The notes beneath the pieces are model-generated. The model was not told the DNA's origin and did not search any database. It saw only the letters and a program-made list of their open reading frames with translations. A DNA stretch of 35,659 bases from JBGSYN01 sp041750975 (GTDB lineage Bacteria; Pseudomonadota; Alphaproteobacteria; Geminicoccales; Geminicoccaceae), in contig JBGSYN010000185.1 in NCBI GenBank assembly GCA_041750975.1, positions 1 through 35,659 of the forward strand, in the 5' to 3' direction. The translations under genes and the position numbers were made by a program. How positions within the stretch are numbered: position 1 is the first letter of the stretch; every line of letters starts with the position of its first letter. Shown in pieces: positions 25,443 through 33,518 of this stretch.

Positions 25443-26218
25443 GGGCGCCACCGGCCGAAAGCGCGCCGGAAGTCGGCCCGCGATGGCGCATCGAATGGCA
25501 TGACGAACTTGCCAGCACGAGCGATCTTGCGAGACTGAGAGGCGAGGCGGGCGAGCCTGAGGGTGTCGTGGTCATAGCCGCGAGGCAGAGCCACGGACGC
25601 GGCCGTCTGGGCCGGGCCTGGCACTCGCCCGCAGGCAATCTCTATCTGTCCATCCTGTTGCGGCCGCAACGTCCGGCATCGGAACTAGGCAGCCTGGCGC
25701 TGGTTGTGGGCCTGGCGCTGCTCGAGGCCCTCGAGCAAAGCAGCGCCTCGAAGCTTGATTTGGCCCTCAAATGGCCCAACGATTTGTTATTGGGCGGTGC
25801 CAAACTGGCGGGAATTCTTTTGGAGCATGAAACAGTCGGTTCAAGCGCACCCTATATTGTTCTCGGCTGCGGCGTGAATCTCGAGCATCATCCGGAACTG
25901 CCATCCTATCCCGCGACATCGCTCCGGGCCCATGGCATCAGGACGGATCGAAGGACGGTGACCATAGCTTTCTTGGGCTCATTCGAACGGTACTACGCCC
26001 AATGGCTGGCCGTCGGCTTCTCTCCATTGCGTTTAGAGTGGCTTCGGCGCGCCTGGCGACATCGCGAGGAATTGCAATTGATGAACGGCAGCAACCAGGT
26101 TCGCGGGGTTTTTTCGGAAGTTGACGAGGACGGTGCATTGATCTTGCAGACAGAACTTGGCTTAAGACGATTTCTTGCAGGAGAGATCGTCTCTGTACCG
26201 TTGGCCGGACAGAGCTGA
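25439..26218 (+). CDS. birA: Biotin-[acetyl-CoA-carboxylase] ligase
   Basis: The enzyme makes biotinyl-AMP and attaches biotin to the carrier domain of acetyl-CoA carboxylase and related enzymes. Its 259 residues include the ATP/biotin loop GRGRLGRAW at 53-61, then SPAGNLYLSI, and KWPNDLLLGGAKLAGIL from residue 111. It has no N-terminal helix-turn-helix domain, so it is a class I ligase and not the bifunctional E. coli-type repressor. The TTG at 25439 overlaps the nuoN stop (TTGA) and is the only start before the conserved ASTSD segment. Translation probably depends on nuoN. Confidence 0.93.
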   Translation: MRAPPAESAPEVGPRWRIEWHDELASTSDLARLRGEAGEPEGVVVIAARQSHGRGRLGRAWHSPAGNLYLSILLRPQRPASELGSLALVVGLALLEALEQSSASKLDLALKWPNDLLLGGAKLAGILLEHETVGSSAPYIVLGCGVNLEHHPELPSYPATSLRAHGIRTDRRTVTIAFLGSFERYYAQWLAVGFSPLRLEWLRRAWRHREELQLMNGSNQVRGVFSEVDEDGALILQTELGLRRFLAGEIVSVPLAGQS

Positions 26219-26235
26219 AACGGGGGAATTCTCGA

Positions 26236-27024
26236 ATGCTCCTCGCTATCGACGTCGGCAACACCAATACTGTATTCGCGGTGTTCAAAGACCGCGAGCG
26301 GCTCGGGCAATGGCGGATGTCGACACGTCACGATCGAACGGCCGACGAATATGCGGCAGCCCTCAGCCAGTTGATGGGCCTGAAGCAGATCGATTATCTC
26401 GGCGTCGACTCGATTATCATCTCGAGCGTCGTGCCACTCGCGGTGACCCCGCTTCGCTGGATGAGCCGGGATTTCTTTCACTGCCGGGCATTCGTGGTCC
26501 GCGAGGACATCGCACCGCCGATCCAGATCAAGCTGAACAATCCTCATGAGGTGGGCTCCGATCGCGTCGTCAATGCGATCGCTGCGGTCCGTCGTTATGC
26601 GCTTCCCCTGATCATTATCGATTTCGGGACGGCAACGACCTTCGATGTCGTCGATGAGGAGGGTGCTTATTGCGGCGGGGCCATTGCCCCGGGCATCAAT
26701 CTTTCGCTTGAGGCCCTGACCCAGGCCGCCGCCTCATTGCCGCGTATTGCCGTCGAGGCACCCGACAAGGTGATCGGGCGTACGACCGTGGATGCGATGC
26801 GAACCGGCATATATTGGGGTTATGTCGGCTTGATCGAGGGCCTGATCGAGCGGATCGAGCGCGAATACGGTAAGACGATGAACGTCATTGGAACGGGCGG
26901 CCTTGCGACCTTGTTCGCTGAAGGCTGCCCGCGAATGAGCCGTGTGGATAATGACCTGACGATGGATGGACTCTTGGAAATCTACGATCAAAACATGGAA
27001 CTTATGCAAGGAAAGGTCAGCTGA
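26236..27024 (+). CDS. coaX: Type III pantothenate kinase
   Basis: CoaX catalyses the first step of coenzyme A synthesis, phosphorylation of pantothenate. The 262 residues show the acetate-kinase-like fold motifs: AIDVGNTNTVFAVF at the N-terminus, GSDRVVNAIAA, IIDFGTATTFDVV and GGAIAPGINLS. It is unrelated to the E. coli CoaA type. GGGGGA lies 8-9 nt before the ATG. It is 17 nt after birA, and its stop overlaps the RNase J start by one base (TGATG). Confidence 0.96.
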   Translation: MLLAIDVGNTNTVFAVFKDRERLGQWRMSTRHDRTADEYAAALSQLMGLKQIDYLGVDSIIISSVVPLAVTPLRWMSRDFFHCRAFVVREDIAPPIQIKLNNPHEVGSDRVVNAIAAVRRYALPLIIIDFGTATTFDVVDEEGAYCGGAIAPGINLSLEALTQAAASLPRIAVEAPDKVIGRTTVDAMRTGIYWGYVGLIEGLIERIEREYGKTMNVIGTGGLATLFAEGCPRMSRVDNDLTMDGLLEIYDQNMELMQGKVS

Positions 27025-28721
27025 TGGCCGCTGAGAAGGAACTCCAGTTCGCAGCTCTCGGCGGTCTCGGCGAGATTGGCTTGAACGTCTATCTCTATGG
27101 GTATGACGATCAATGGATGATGGTCGATCTCGGGATCACTTTCGCCGACGACCGCCTGCCGGGGGCGGAAATCGTCCTGCCTGATCTGACCTTCATCGAG
27201 CAGAAAAAGGATCGTCTCAAGGGTCTGGTTCTGACCCATGCCCATGAGGATCATCTGGGCGCGGTGCCCTATCTCTGGCCGCGGCTGAACTGTCCGATTT
27301 ACTGCTCCCCGTTTGCCGCGGAAGTGCTCAAGCGCAAGCTTGACGATCATGGAGTCCGTCCAGGTAACAGGCTGCGTGTCGTCAAACCCGGGACGAATTT
27401 CGAGATTGGCCCGTTTGCCTGTTATTTCATCGGCATGACACATTCCATCCCCGAGGCCAATGCACTCGCAATCGAAACGCCGCATGGCCGCCTCCTGCAT
27501 TCCGGTGACTGGAAGCTGGATCCGGCACCCCTGTTGGGTGAGCGGACCCAGGCTGGCGCCCTCGAGTCATTCGGCGATCAGGGCGTGCTCGCCCTCCTAT
27601 GCGACAGCACCAATGTTCTGACCCCAGGTACATCGGGCTCTGAATCCGAGGTTCGTGACAGTCTACGCAAACTGATTGCCGAGCAACCTCACCGCGTGGC
27701 GCTGACGACCTTCGCCTCGAACCTTGCGAGGCTGCAGACAGCGATCCAAGCGGGTCACGAAGCCGGCCGTCAGATTTTCGTCGTCGGCCGCTCGATGAAC
27801 AAGATGATCGAGGCGGCTCGCGAGGTCGGTTACCTCAAGAATCTGCCGCCGATCCAGGATATACGCGACGCCGATCGGCCGCCGCGTGACAAGGTGATGT
27901 TGCTGGTGACAGGCTCGCAAGGCGAGGCCCGGGCGGCGCTGACCCGGATCGCCATCAACCAGCATCCGAGGATCAAGCTCGATGCCGGCGACACTGTGAT
28001 CTTTTCCTCGAAGATCATTCCAGGCAACGAGCGCACGCTTTACAATCTTCACAATCTACTGGTGACGCGCGACATCGAAGTCATCACCGAAGAGGACCAT
28101 TTCGTTCATGTGTCGGGTCATCCTTGTCGCGACGAGATCGAGCAGCTCTATCGCTGGGTCCGGCCCGAGATAGCGGTACCAATCCATGGTGAGGCGCGCC
28201 ACCTCCATGCACATCAACGTTTCGCCATGAAGCTCGGCGTGCCGACACCGCTCCTGATCGAAAATGGCGATCTCCTGCGCCTGGCGCCCGGCATACCGGA
28301 AGTCATCGACGAGGTTCCGGTCGGACGCATGGTGGTCGAGAGCGAGGAAATCATCGAAGCTGGGGACGAACTCTACCGAACCCGGCGGCGATTGATGAAC
28401 CATGGGACCATCCTGGTGTCGTTGGTGTTCGACGATCTCGGCTCATTGTTAAGCGAGCCGCGTATTGCGGCGCACGGTCTGGTCGAATCGGAGCGCTTCG
28501 GACAATTCCGTTCGCGCGTCGTCGAGCAGATCATGGATGCCGTCGAGGAACTCGGCGACGACGAGGTCGAGGAGGATGAGCGGGTGCGCGAGGCGACGCG
28601 GTTTGCGCTGCGTCAGGCTCTGGATCTTCCACGCTTTCGACGACCGCTGGTGGAGATCCAGATCCTGAGATTATCCTCCGAGGCCCTGGCGGGGACGCAG
28701 GCCAAAGCCCAGGTCGCCTGA
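27024..28721 (+). CDS. rnj: Ribonuclease J
   Basis: RNase J combines 5'-to-3' exonuclease and endonuclease activity in mRNA decay and rRNA maturation. The 565 residues have the metallo-beta-lactamase motif HAHEDH (His72, His74, Asp76, His77), LLHSGDWKLDP, the beta-CASP region (STNVLTPGTSGSE; FASNLARLQTA; SSKIIPGNE), and the late HVSGHPCRDE and PIHGEARH. The acidic region at about 515-535 (EELGDDEVEEDERVRE) lies in the C-terminal domain. It is locked to coaX and to the epimerase gene by one-base overlaps. Confidence 0.95.
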   Translation: MAAEKELQFAALGGLGEIGLNVYLYGYDDQWMMVDLGITFADDRLPGAEIVLPDLTFIEQKKDRLKGLVLTHAHEDHLGAVPYLWPRLNCPIYCSPFAAEVLKRKLDDHGVRPGNRLRVVKPGTNFEIGPFACYFIGMTHSIPEANALAIETPHGRLLHSGDWKLDPAPLLGERTQAGALESFGDQGVLALLCDSTNVLTPGTSGSESEVRDSLRKLIAEQPHRVALTTFASNLARLQTAIQAGHEAGRQIFVVGRSMNKMIEAAREVGYLKNLPPIQDIRDADRPPRDKVMLLVTGSQGEARAALTRIAINQHPRIKLDAGDTVIFSSKIIPGNERTLYNLHNLLVTRDIEVITEEDHFVHVSGHPCRDEIEQLYRWVRPEIAVPIHGEARHLHAHQRFAMKLGVPTPLLIENGDLLRLAPGIPEVIDEVPVGRMVVESEEIIEAGDELYRTRRRLMNHGTILVSLVFDDLGSLLSEPRIAAHGLVESERFGQFRSRVVEQIMDAVEELGDDEVEEDERVREATRFALRQALDLPRFRRPLVEIQILRLSSEALAGTQAKAQVA

Positions 28722-29125
28722 TGATCGGCCGTCTCAACCATGTCGCCATCGCGGTGCCGGACCTCGATGCGGCATGTTCGATCTACCGGTCCAGACTGGG
28801 CGCCAGACTTTCGGAGATTCAAGAGCTTGCCGAGCATGGCGTGCGGACCGTGTTCGTCGATCTCGCTAACACCCGGATCGAGCTCCTGGGAACATTGGGC
28901 GCAAACTCTCCGATCGATGCGTTCCTTGCCCGCAACCCGGAAGGCGGACTGCACCATATCTGCTACGAAGTGGCCGATATCGAGGCGGCGCGGCAACGGC
29001 TCGTCCAGGAGGGTGCTCGGATACTGGGCGACGGGCAGCCACGTGCCGGTGCTCATGGCAAACCCGTACTCTTCGTCCATCCAAAGGATATGCTCGGGAC
29101 ATTGGTCGAGCTCGAAGAGACATGA
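28721..29125 (+). CDS. mce: Methylmalonyl-CoA epimerase
   Basis: The enzyme interconverts (R)- and (S)-methylmalonyl-CoA, connecting propionyl-CoA breakdown with succinyl-CoA. Its 134 residues show the glyoxalase/VOC fold: LNHVAIAVPDLDAA at the start with metal ligand His7, then the second half with GGLHHICYEVADIEAA and LVELEE near the end. The length is typical of the family. It overlaps rnj by one base and DUF1467 by four bases (ATGA), an arrangement found in many alphaproteobacteria. Confidence 0.93.
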   Translation: MIGRLNHVAIAVPDLDAACSIYRSRLGARLSEIQELAEHGVRTVFVDLANTRIELLGTLGANSPIDAFLARNPEGGLHHICYEVADIEAARQRLVQEGARILGDGQPRAGAHGKPVLFVHPKDMLGTLVELEET

Positions 29126-29364
29126 GCATCGTCAGTGCCGTCGTCACCTTCGTCATCGTCTGGTGGCTCATTTTCTTCATGGCCCTGCCGATCGGCGTCA
29201 GACCGCAATCGGATCCCGTGCCGGGTTCCGACCTCGGCGCGCCCGAACGACCGAATCTTCGGATCAAGGTGGCTGCAACCACCGTCCTGGCGATTGCCTT
29301 GACCGCCCTCATCGCCTGGGTGATCGATCAAGGGTTCATCTCCCTACGCCCCGGCAATAGCTGA
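29122..29364 (+). CDS. DUF1467 family small membrane protein
   Basis: The 80-residue protein has two membrane segments (about 5-25 and 50-70). The conserved WWLIFFMALPIGVRPQSDP follows or overlaps the first segment, and the loop between them is polar. This matches DUF1467, a family of unknown function found mainly in alphaproteobacteria next to the epimerase gene. It starts inside the epimerase stop (ATGA). No terminator is visible directly after it. Confidence 0.88.
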   Translation: MSIVSAVVTFVIVWWLIFFMALPIGVRPQSDPVPGSDLGAPERPNLRIKVAATTVLAIALTALIAWVIDQGFISLRPGNS

Positions 29365-29464
29365 TCTCAAGGATTTGTGACAGGCGCTGTAAAGATTGGG
29401 CGGACGAATTCCCTTCTTATCCCCCGTTATTTGAGCTAAACTCAACAACTGGGTATGTCCGGTG

Positions 29465-29496
29465 GTGGATTTTGTTGGCTGCCGGATGTAATCCAC
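29465..29496 (+). other. Stem-loop in the DUF1467-proS gap
   Basis: GTGGATT (29465-29471) pairs with AATCCAC (29490-29496) around an 18-nt loop that itself contains a small GGC/GCC stem. There is no T-run, so it is not a standard terminator. It may be a structured RNA element. Confidence 0.3.
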
Positions 29497-29525
29497 TTGA
29501 GATTCGGATCGTGAGGGGGCGCCAT

Positions 29526-29567
29526 ATGAACGACCGCTATGAAAGCGGTGGTCGGGTCGTTATCTGA
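29526..29567 (+). CDS. Possible 13-residue leader peptide or small ORF
   Basis: An ATG at 29526 opens a 14-codon frame (13 residues, MNDRYESGGRVVI, then TGA). GAGGGGG lies 6 nt upstream, one of the best ribosome binding sites in the window. The frame contains the hairpin ACCGCT-ATGAA-AGCGGT (29533-29549), which competes with AACGACC/GGTCGTT (29529-29535 with 29555-29561). Such alternatives can couple translation to RNA folding, but no regulated gene follows closely. I know of no family for it. Confidence 0.3.
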   Translation: MNDRYESGGRVVI

Positions 29568-29774
29568 AACTTCGCGACATGGTTGAAAAGGCTTGGTTTC
29601 ACTCATGGGGGAACTAACCTATAGATTGTGCGCGCCAAATTTAGGACTGGATGCAACTAGTGGGTTTTGTCGACGTGGCGAGGCTCCGATAAATAGATAA
29701 AATTTGAGGAAAATTAGTTAAGAATTCGACATACCTTTTTGCTGCAACCTTAACAATTTTTTAGAAAATTTCTC

Positions 29775-29803
29775 TTGCATCTTCGAAACTCCGGAGGCAT
29801 ATT
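29775..29803 (+). promoter_or_regulatory. Promoter-like pair upstream of the candidate small RNA
   Basis: TTGCAT (29775-29780) and CATATT (29798-29803) are 17 nt apart, preceded by an A/T-rich block that could act as an UP element. Transcription would start near 29810. Confidence 0.4.
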
Positions 29804-29809
29804 ATCGAT

Positions 29810-29895
29810 GTGTTCATAGGAGTTTTCCCTGTGACACCCGACTTGAGGCGTTTCCTCCCTATTGCTGCCGCGGCGAAAGCCGCGGCACTTTTTTT
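29810..29895 (+). ncRNA. Candidate small RNA with CCUCCC motif
   Basis: Between the promoter-like pair and a very strong terminator lies a segment of about 85 nt. It contains CCTCCC (29854-29859) just before the terminator stem, complementary to Shine-Dalgarno sequences. Trans-acting alphaproteobacterial sRNAs, such as the CcsR RNAs of Rhodobacter and the AbcR group of rhizobia, use related exposed C/U-rich motifs. I cannot assign it to a known family. A 37-residue ORF overlaps it, so a short mRNA is the alternative. Confidence 0.45.
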
Positions 29896-29944
29896 GGCAT
29901 TCCGGCCATTTCATGGGCAAAACCGCGTGAATTCACGCAACTAA
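29831..29944 (+). CDS. Possible 37-residue small ORF
   Basis: GTG at 29831 has AGGAG 8 nt upstream and opens a frame of 38 codons ending in TAA at 29942-29944. The product would be basic, with an Ala-rich middle and a short hydrophobic run (AAALFLAF). The frame passes straight through the terminator hairpin, which encodes the Ala-rich part. Full-length translation would therefore need read-through, making this less likely than a non-coding RNA. Confidence 0.25.
   Translation: MTPDLRRFLPIAAAAKAAALFLAFRPFHGQNRVNSRN
29866..29895 (+). terminator. Strong rho-independent terminator
   Basis: TGCCGCGGC (29866-29874) pairs perfectly with GCCGCGGCA (29879-29887) around a GAAA tetraloop, followed by C and seven T (29889-29895). 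It is the strongest intrinsic terminator in the window, and it stands about 500 bp after the last annotated gene. Confidence 0.9.
29925..29938. repeat. Perfect 14-bp palindrome
   Basis: GCGTGAATTCACGC reads the same on both strands. It lies 30 bp after the terminator and about 235 bp before proS. It could be an operator for a dimeric regulator; no matching copy was noticed elsewhere. Confidence 0.5.
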
Positions 29945-30173
29945 AAGGCGATAATGCGGTCGCAGGTTTTTGCTCGATCCTTTCGACGGAATACATTCCG
30001 TTGCGCCCAGGTTGTATGAGTAGGCGAGGCCTTGTGGCAGAAGGATCTGATCGGACCGATCCGGTGAGCAGCGTTAAAACCGTGCATTGTCAGTGAATAC
30101 TGCGATCACTATGGTTCGGCCTGTCGCTGTCGACCGCGCCGTCGCTCCATATCCCTAATTCCACAGGACTTTC

Positions 30174-31463
30174 ATGCGTCTCTCCGGTTTCTTTCTCCCT
30201 GTCCTCAAGGAATCCCCCGCGGAAGCTGAAATCGTGTCCCATAAGCTGATGCTGAGAGCGGGCATGATCCAACAGCTTTCGGCCGGGATTTATAGCTGGC
30301 TGCCACTAGGTTATGCTGTGCTGCGGAAAGTGGAGACGATCGTCCGGGAGGAAATGAACCGGGCAGGGGCGCTCGAAATTCTCATGCCGACGGTGCAACC
30401 CGCCGATCTTTGGATCGAAAGCGGCCGCTACGACTCCTATGGCCGGGAGATGTTGCGCATCCTCGACCGGCATGATCGGAAGATGCTGTACGGCCCGACT
30501 AACGAGGAGATCGTCACCGATATCTTTCGCAGGCATGTCAAGAGCTACCGCGATTTGCCACTCAATCTGTATCATATCCAATGGAAATTCCGGGACGAGG
30601 TCCGCCCACGCTTCGGCGTCATGCGCGGCCGCGAATTCCTGATGAAGGATGCCTATAGCTTCGATGTCGATTTCCAGTCGTCAAAAGCGTCCTACGACAG
30701 GATGTTCCTGGCCTATCTGCGGATCTTTCGGCGTATGGGGCTCACCGCAATTCCGATGGAGGCGGAGACGGGACCGATCGGTGGCGACATGAGCCATGAA
30801 TTCCAGATCCTCGCCTCGACCGGCGAGAGCGAAGTGTTCTTCGATGCCGCCTTCGAGGCGATCGATTTTACCTCGGATGAAATCGATATCGAGGAATTGA
30901 AGAACCTTTACGCCGCGGCCGACGACAAGCACGACCCCCAAACCTGCTCGGTGCCAGCGGAGAAGCTGCGCCAGGGCCGGGGCATAGAGGTCGGCCATAT
31001 CTTCCATTTCGGCACCGAGTATTCCAAGCCTATGGGCGCGAGCGTCACCGATGCCGAAGGCAATGAGTTTGATGTGCTGATGGGCTCCTATGGGGTCGGC
31101 GTCTCGCGGCTGGTCGGCGCCCTGATCGAGGCGTTTCATGACGAAAAGGGCATCATCTGGCCTGAAAGCGTCGCACCCTTCCTTGTCGCCCTGATCAATC
31201 TTCGGGTCGACGACGAGACCTGTGTGGCGATGGCCGACGAACTCTATAGCCGGCTGCGGTCGGCCCGGGTCGAAGTGCTGCTCGATGACACCGAAGGCCG
31301 TGCCGGAGCCAAGTTCGCGACGATGGAGCTCATCGGTATACCCTGGCAGGTCACCATCGGTCCGCGTGGCGTCAAGGCCGGCGTGGTCGAGCTTAAATCG
31401 CGTGCTACCGGGCAAAGTGAAGAATTGTCTCCGGATCAGCTCATCGAGCGCTTCGCCGCTTGA
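30174..31463 (+). CDS. proS: Prolyl-tRNA synthetase (short, alphaproteobacterial type)
   Basis: The enzyme charges tRNA-Pro with proline. The 429 residues include class II motif 1 (YSWLPLGYAVLRKVETIVREEM), motif 2 (QWKFRDEVRPRFGVMRGREF), motif 3 (GSYGVGVSRLVGALIE) and an anticodon-binding C-terminal domain. It lacks the large editing (INS) domain that makes E. coli ProS about 570 residues long, as is usual in alphaproteobacteria, where editing may be done by separate proteins. CAGGA precedes the ATG. Its stop shares one base with the lolC start. Confidence 0.96.
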   Translation: MRLSGFFLPVLKESPAEAEIVSHKLMLRAGMIQQLSAGIYSWLPLGYAVLRKVETIVREEMNRAGALEILMPTVQPADLWIESGRYDSYGREMLRILDRHDRKMLYGPTNEEIVTDIFRRHVKSYRDLPLNLYHIQWKFRDEVRPRFGVMRGREFLMKDAYSFDVDFQSSKASYDRMFLAYLRIFRRMGLTAIPMEAETGPIGGDMSHEFQILASTGESEVFFDAAFEAIDFTSDEIDIEELKNLYAAADDKHDPQTCSVPAEKLRQGRGIEVGHIFHFGTEYSKPMGASVTDAEGNEFDVLMGSYGVGVSRLVGALIEAFHDEKGIIWPESVAPFLVALINLRVDDETCVAMADELYSRLRSARVEVLLDDTEGRAGAKFATMELIGIPWQVTIGPRGVKAGVVELKSRATGQSEELSPDQLIERFAA

Positions 31464-32707
31464 TGTTCAATAAAGCCGAGCGCCAGGTTGCCTGGCGCTA
31501 TCTCCGACCGACGCGGCAGGAGGGCTTCGTCTCGCTGATCGCCGCCTTTGCGCTTCTGGGAATAGCACTGGGGGTCGGCACGCTCATTGTCGTGCTCGCC
31601 GTCATGAACGGGTTTCGGTCCGAGCTTCTGGGTCGCGTGCTGGGCGTCAACGGTCATGTGACGATCACTTCCGGACCGGAAGGCATTGAGGAATACGAAG
31701 GGATCGTCGCCAGACTGCAGGGCATGAAGGGTCTGGTCGACACCATGCCCTATCTCGAGGGCCAGGTGATGGCATCGGCCAACGGCGTCAATTCGGGTGC
31801 CCTGGTCCGGGGGGTGAAAGCCGAAGATCTGCTCCGTCGAGAGGTGTTTCGAGACAATGTCAGGGCCGGTTCGCTCGATTCGGTCGCCGAGCCGGGGCAT
31901 ATCGCCATCGGCAGCCGCATGGCGCAGCGCATGGGTCTGCGCCTGGGCGACAGTATTTCGCTAATCTCGCCACAAGGTGCCGCCACGGCATTCGGTACCA
32001 TCCCCCGAATCCAGAAATACGAAATCGGCGCGGTCTTCGAAGTCGGGATGTACGAGTACGACAACAGCTTCGTCTATATCCCGCTGAGCGATGCCCAGGC
32101 CTATTTCCAGCTGCCGGATCGGGTCAATGCCGTCGAAGTGCTGGTCGATCAACCCGAAGCCGTCGGCCGCTACCGGGACTCGATCAGAGAGCGCGTCGGC
32201 AACACCGGCCGCATCGTCGATTGGCAGCAGCTCAACGCGCATTTCTTCAACGCGCTCGAGGTCGAGCGCAACGTCATGTTCTTGATTCTGACGCTGATCA
32301 TTCTGGTCGCCGCATTCAATATCATTACGGGTCTCACCATGCTGGTCCGCAGCAAAAGCCGAGATATCGCGGTGCTGAGGACGATCGGTGCCACACGCGG
32401 TGCCGTCATGCGCATCTTTTTCATGAGCGGGGCAACGATAGGCGTTCTCGGTACGCTCTCCGGTTTCGCCCTGGGACTAGCCTTCGCTCTCAATATCGAC
32501 ACGATCCGTCTCTGGCTCGAAGGATGGACCGGGGCAGAGCTCTGGTCCGCCGAAATCCGCTTCCTTTCCGGGCTTCCGGCAGAGGTCAGGGTCGACGATG
32601 TGGTTCGAGTCGTTGCGATGGGGCTGGGGCTGTCGTTTCTGGCGACGATCTATCCGGCCTGGCGCGCGGCGCGCTTGGATCCGGTCGAAGCACTACGCTA
32701 TGAATAG
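31463..32707 (+). CDS. lolC: Lipoprotein-releasing ABC transporter permease LolC/LolE
   Basis: With LolD this inner-membrane protein extracts lipoproteins for transfer to the outer membrane. Its 414 residues have the family layout: a first membrane segment at about 25-48 (IAAFALLGIALGVGTLIVVLA), a large periplasmic domain, and three C-terminal segments (FLILTLIILVAAFNIITGL and two more), ending in YPAWRAARLDPVEALRYE. Alphaproteobacteria often have one LolC/E-like protein acting as homodimer (sometimes named LolF), and only one is present here. The ATG at 31463 overlaps the proS stop by one base. Confidence 0.93.
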   Translation: MFNKAERQVAWRYLRPTRQEGFVSLIAAFALLGIALGVGTLIVVLAVMNGFRSELLGRVLGVNGHVTITSGPEGIEEYEGIVARLQGMKGLVDTMPYLEGQVMASANGVNSGALVRGVKAEDLLRREVFRDNVRAGSLDSVAEPGHIAIGSRMAQRMGLRLGDSISLISPQGAATAFGTIPRIQKYEIGAVFEVGMYEYDNSFVYIPLSDAQAYFQLPDRVNAVEVLVDQPEAVGRYRDSIRERVGNTGRIVDWQQLNAHFFNALEVERNVMFLILTLIILVAAFNIITGLTMLVRSKSRDIAVLRTIGATRGAVMRIFFMSGATIGVLGTLSGFALGLAFALNIDTIRLWLEGWTGAELWSAEIRFLSGLPAEVRVDDVVRVVAMGLGLSFLATIYPAWRAARLDPVEALRYE

Positions 32708-32719
32708 CCGAAGGTTTCG

Positions 32720-33439
32720 ATGACCCAGAAGGCCGCATCGATCCTACAACTCGAGGACGTTCATCGATCCTACCGCCAGGGAGCGGTGACCCTCGAAATC
32801 CTCAAGGGCATCGATCTCGAGATCGTTCCCGGTGAACTTGTGGCCTTGGTCGGCCCCTCGGGTGCCGGAAAATCGACATTGCTCCATCTGGCAGGGCTTT
32901 TGGAGCGGGGCAGCACCGGTGAAATCACCGTTGATGGACGAAGCTGCAGTCGCCTGACGGATCGAGAACGTACCCGCTTGCGGCGTGAGCGGATCGGCTT
33001 CGTCTATCAATTCCATCATCTGCTCCCTGATTTTACCGCTCTCGAAAACGTCGCGTTGCCGCAGCTCTTCGCAAAGATGGGACCAGGGGCCGCCTCGCGG
33101 CGTGGTCGGGAATTGCTTGAGCGTCTCGGGCTTGGAGATCGGCTGAGACACCGGCCCGGCCGACTTTCCGGCGGCGAACAACAACGCGTCGCGATCGCCC
33201 GTGCTCTCGCCAATCGCCCCAAACTGATCCTGGCCGATGAGCCGACCGGCAATCTCGATCCTGAAACGTCGAACGAAGTGTTCGATGTATTCCTGGACAT
33301 CGTGCGCGAAGAATCGGCAGGGGCACTCATTGCCACGCACAATCTTGCCCTCGCGGCCCGCATGGACCGGCGACTGAGGCTCGCGGAAGGCCGTCTGGTC
33401 CCTTTCGATCGGATTGTCGAAAACGCAACATTCGGATGA
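32720..33439 (+). CDS. lolD: Lipoprotein-releasing ABC transporter ATPase LolD
   Basis: LolD powers lipoprotein release. The 239 residues form one ABC domain with Walker A GPSGAGKST, signature LSGGEQQR, Walker B LILADEPTGNLD and H-loop ATHN. IGFVYQFHHLLPDFTALENV is typical of the LolD/FtsE/MacB group and of LolD in particular. It lies 12 nt after lolC in the same operon. No clear terminator is visible in the 79 bp before dnaE; CCACAA-AATA-TTGTGG (33454-33469) forms a 6-bp hairpin without a T-run. Confidence 0.95.
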   Translation: MTQKAASILQLEDVHRSYRQGAVTLEILKGIDLEIVPGELVALVGPSGAGKSTLLHLAGLLERGSTGEITVDGRSCSRLTDRERTRLRRERIGFVYQFHHLLPDFTALENVALPQLFAKMGPGAASRRGRELLERLGLGDRLRHRPGRLSGGEQQRVAIARALANRPKLILADEPTGNLDPETSNEVFDVFLDIVREESAGALIATHNLALAARMDRRLRLAEGRLVPFDRIVENATFG

Positions 33440-33518
33440 GATTTAGCCGACAACCACAAAATATTGTGGACATGTAGGTCTCGGGTCTTGCGTTCGAGTC
33501 CCGAATCGAGGGAATTTG

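Larger units (their letters stand above)
29365..30173. other. 809-bp intergenic region between DUF1467 and proS
   Basis: This is the only long stretch without a gene of normal size in the window. From left to right I see a 7-bp stem at 29465-29496, a 13-codon ORF with a strong ribosome binding site at 29526-29567, an AT-rich block at about 29690-29773, a promoter-like pair followed by a candidate small RNA and strong terminator (29775-29895), a perfect 14-bp palindrome (29925-29938), a 7-bp stem with a 2-nt loop at 29986-30001 (ACGGAAT-AC-ATTCCGT), and GATCGGACCGATC, symmetrical about its central base (30049-30061). The proS promoter probably lies in the last 200 bp, but I cannot define it. 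Confidence 0.6.

Noticed and set aside
29605..29700. 31-residue ORF starting at 29605
   Set aside because: It has no ribosome binding site and no recognisable sequence character; likely chance.
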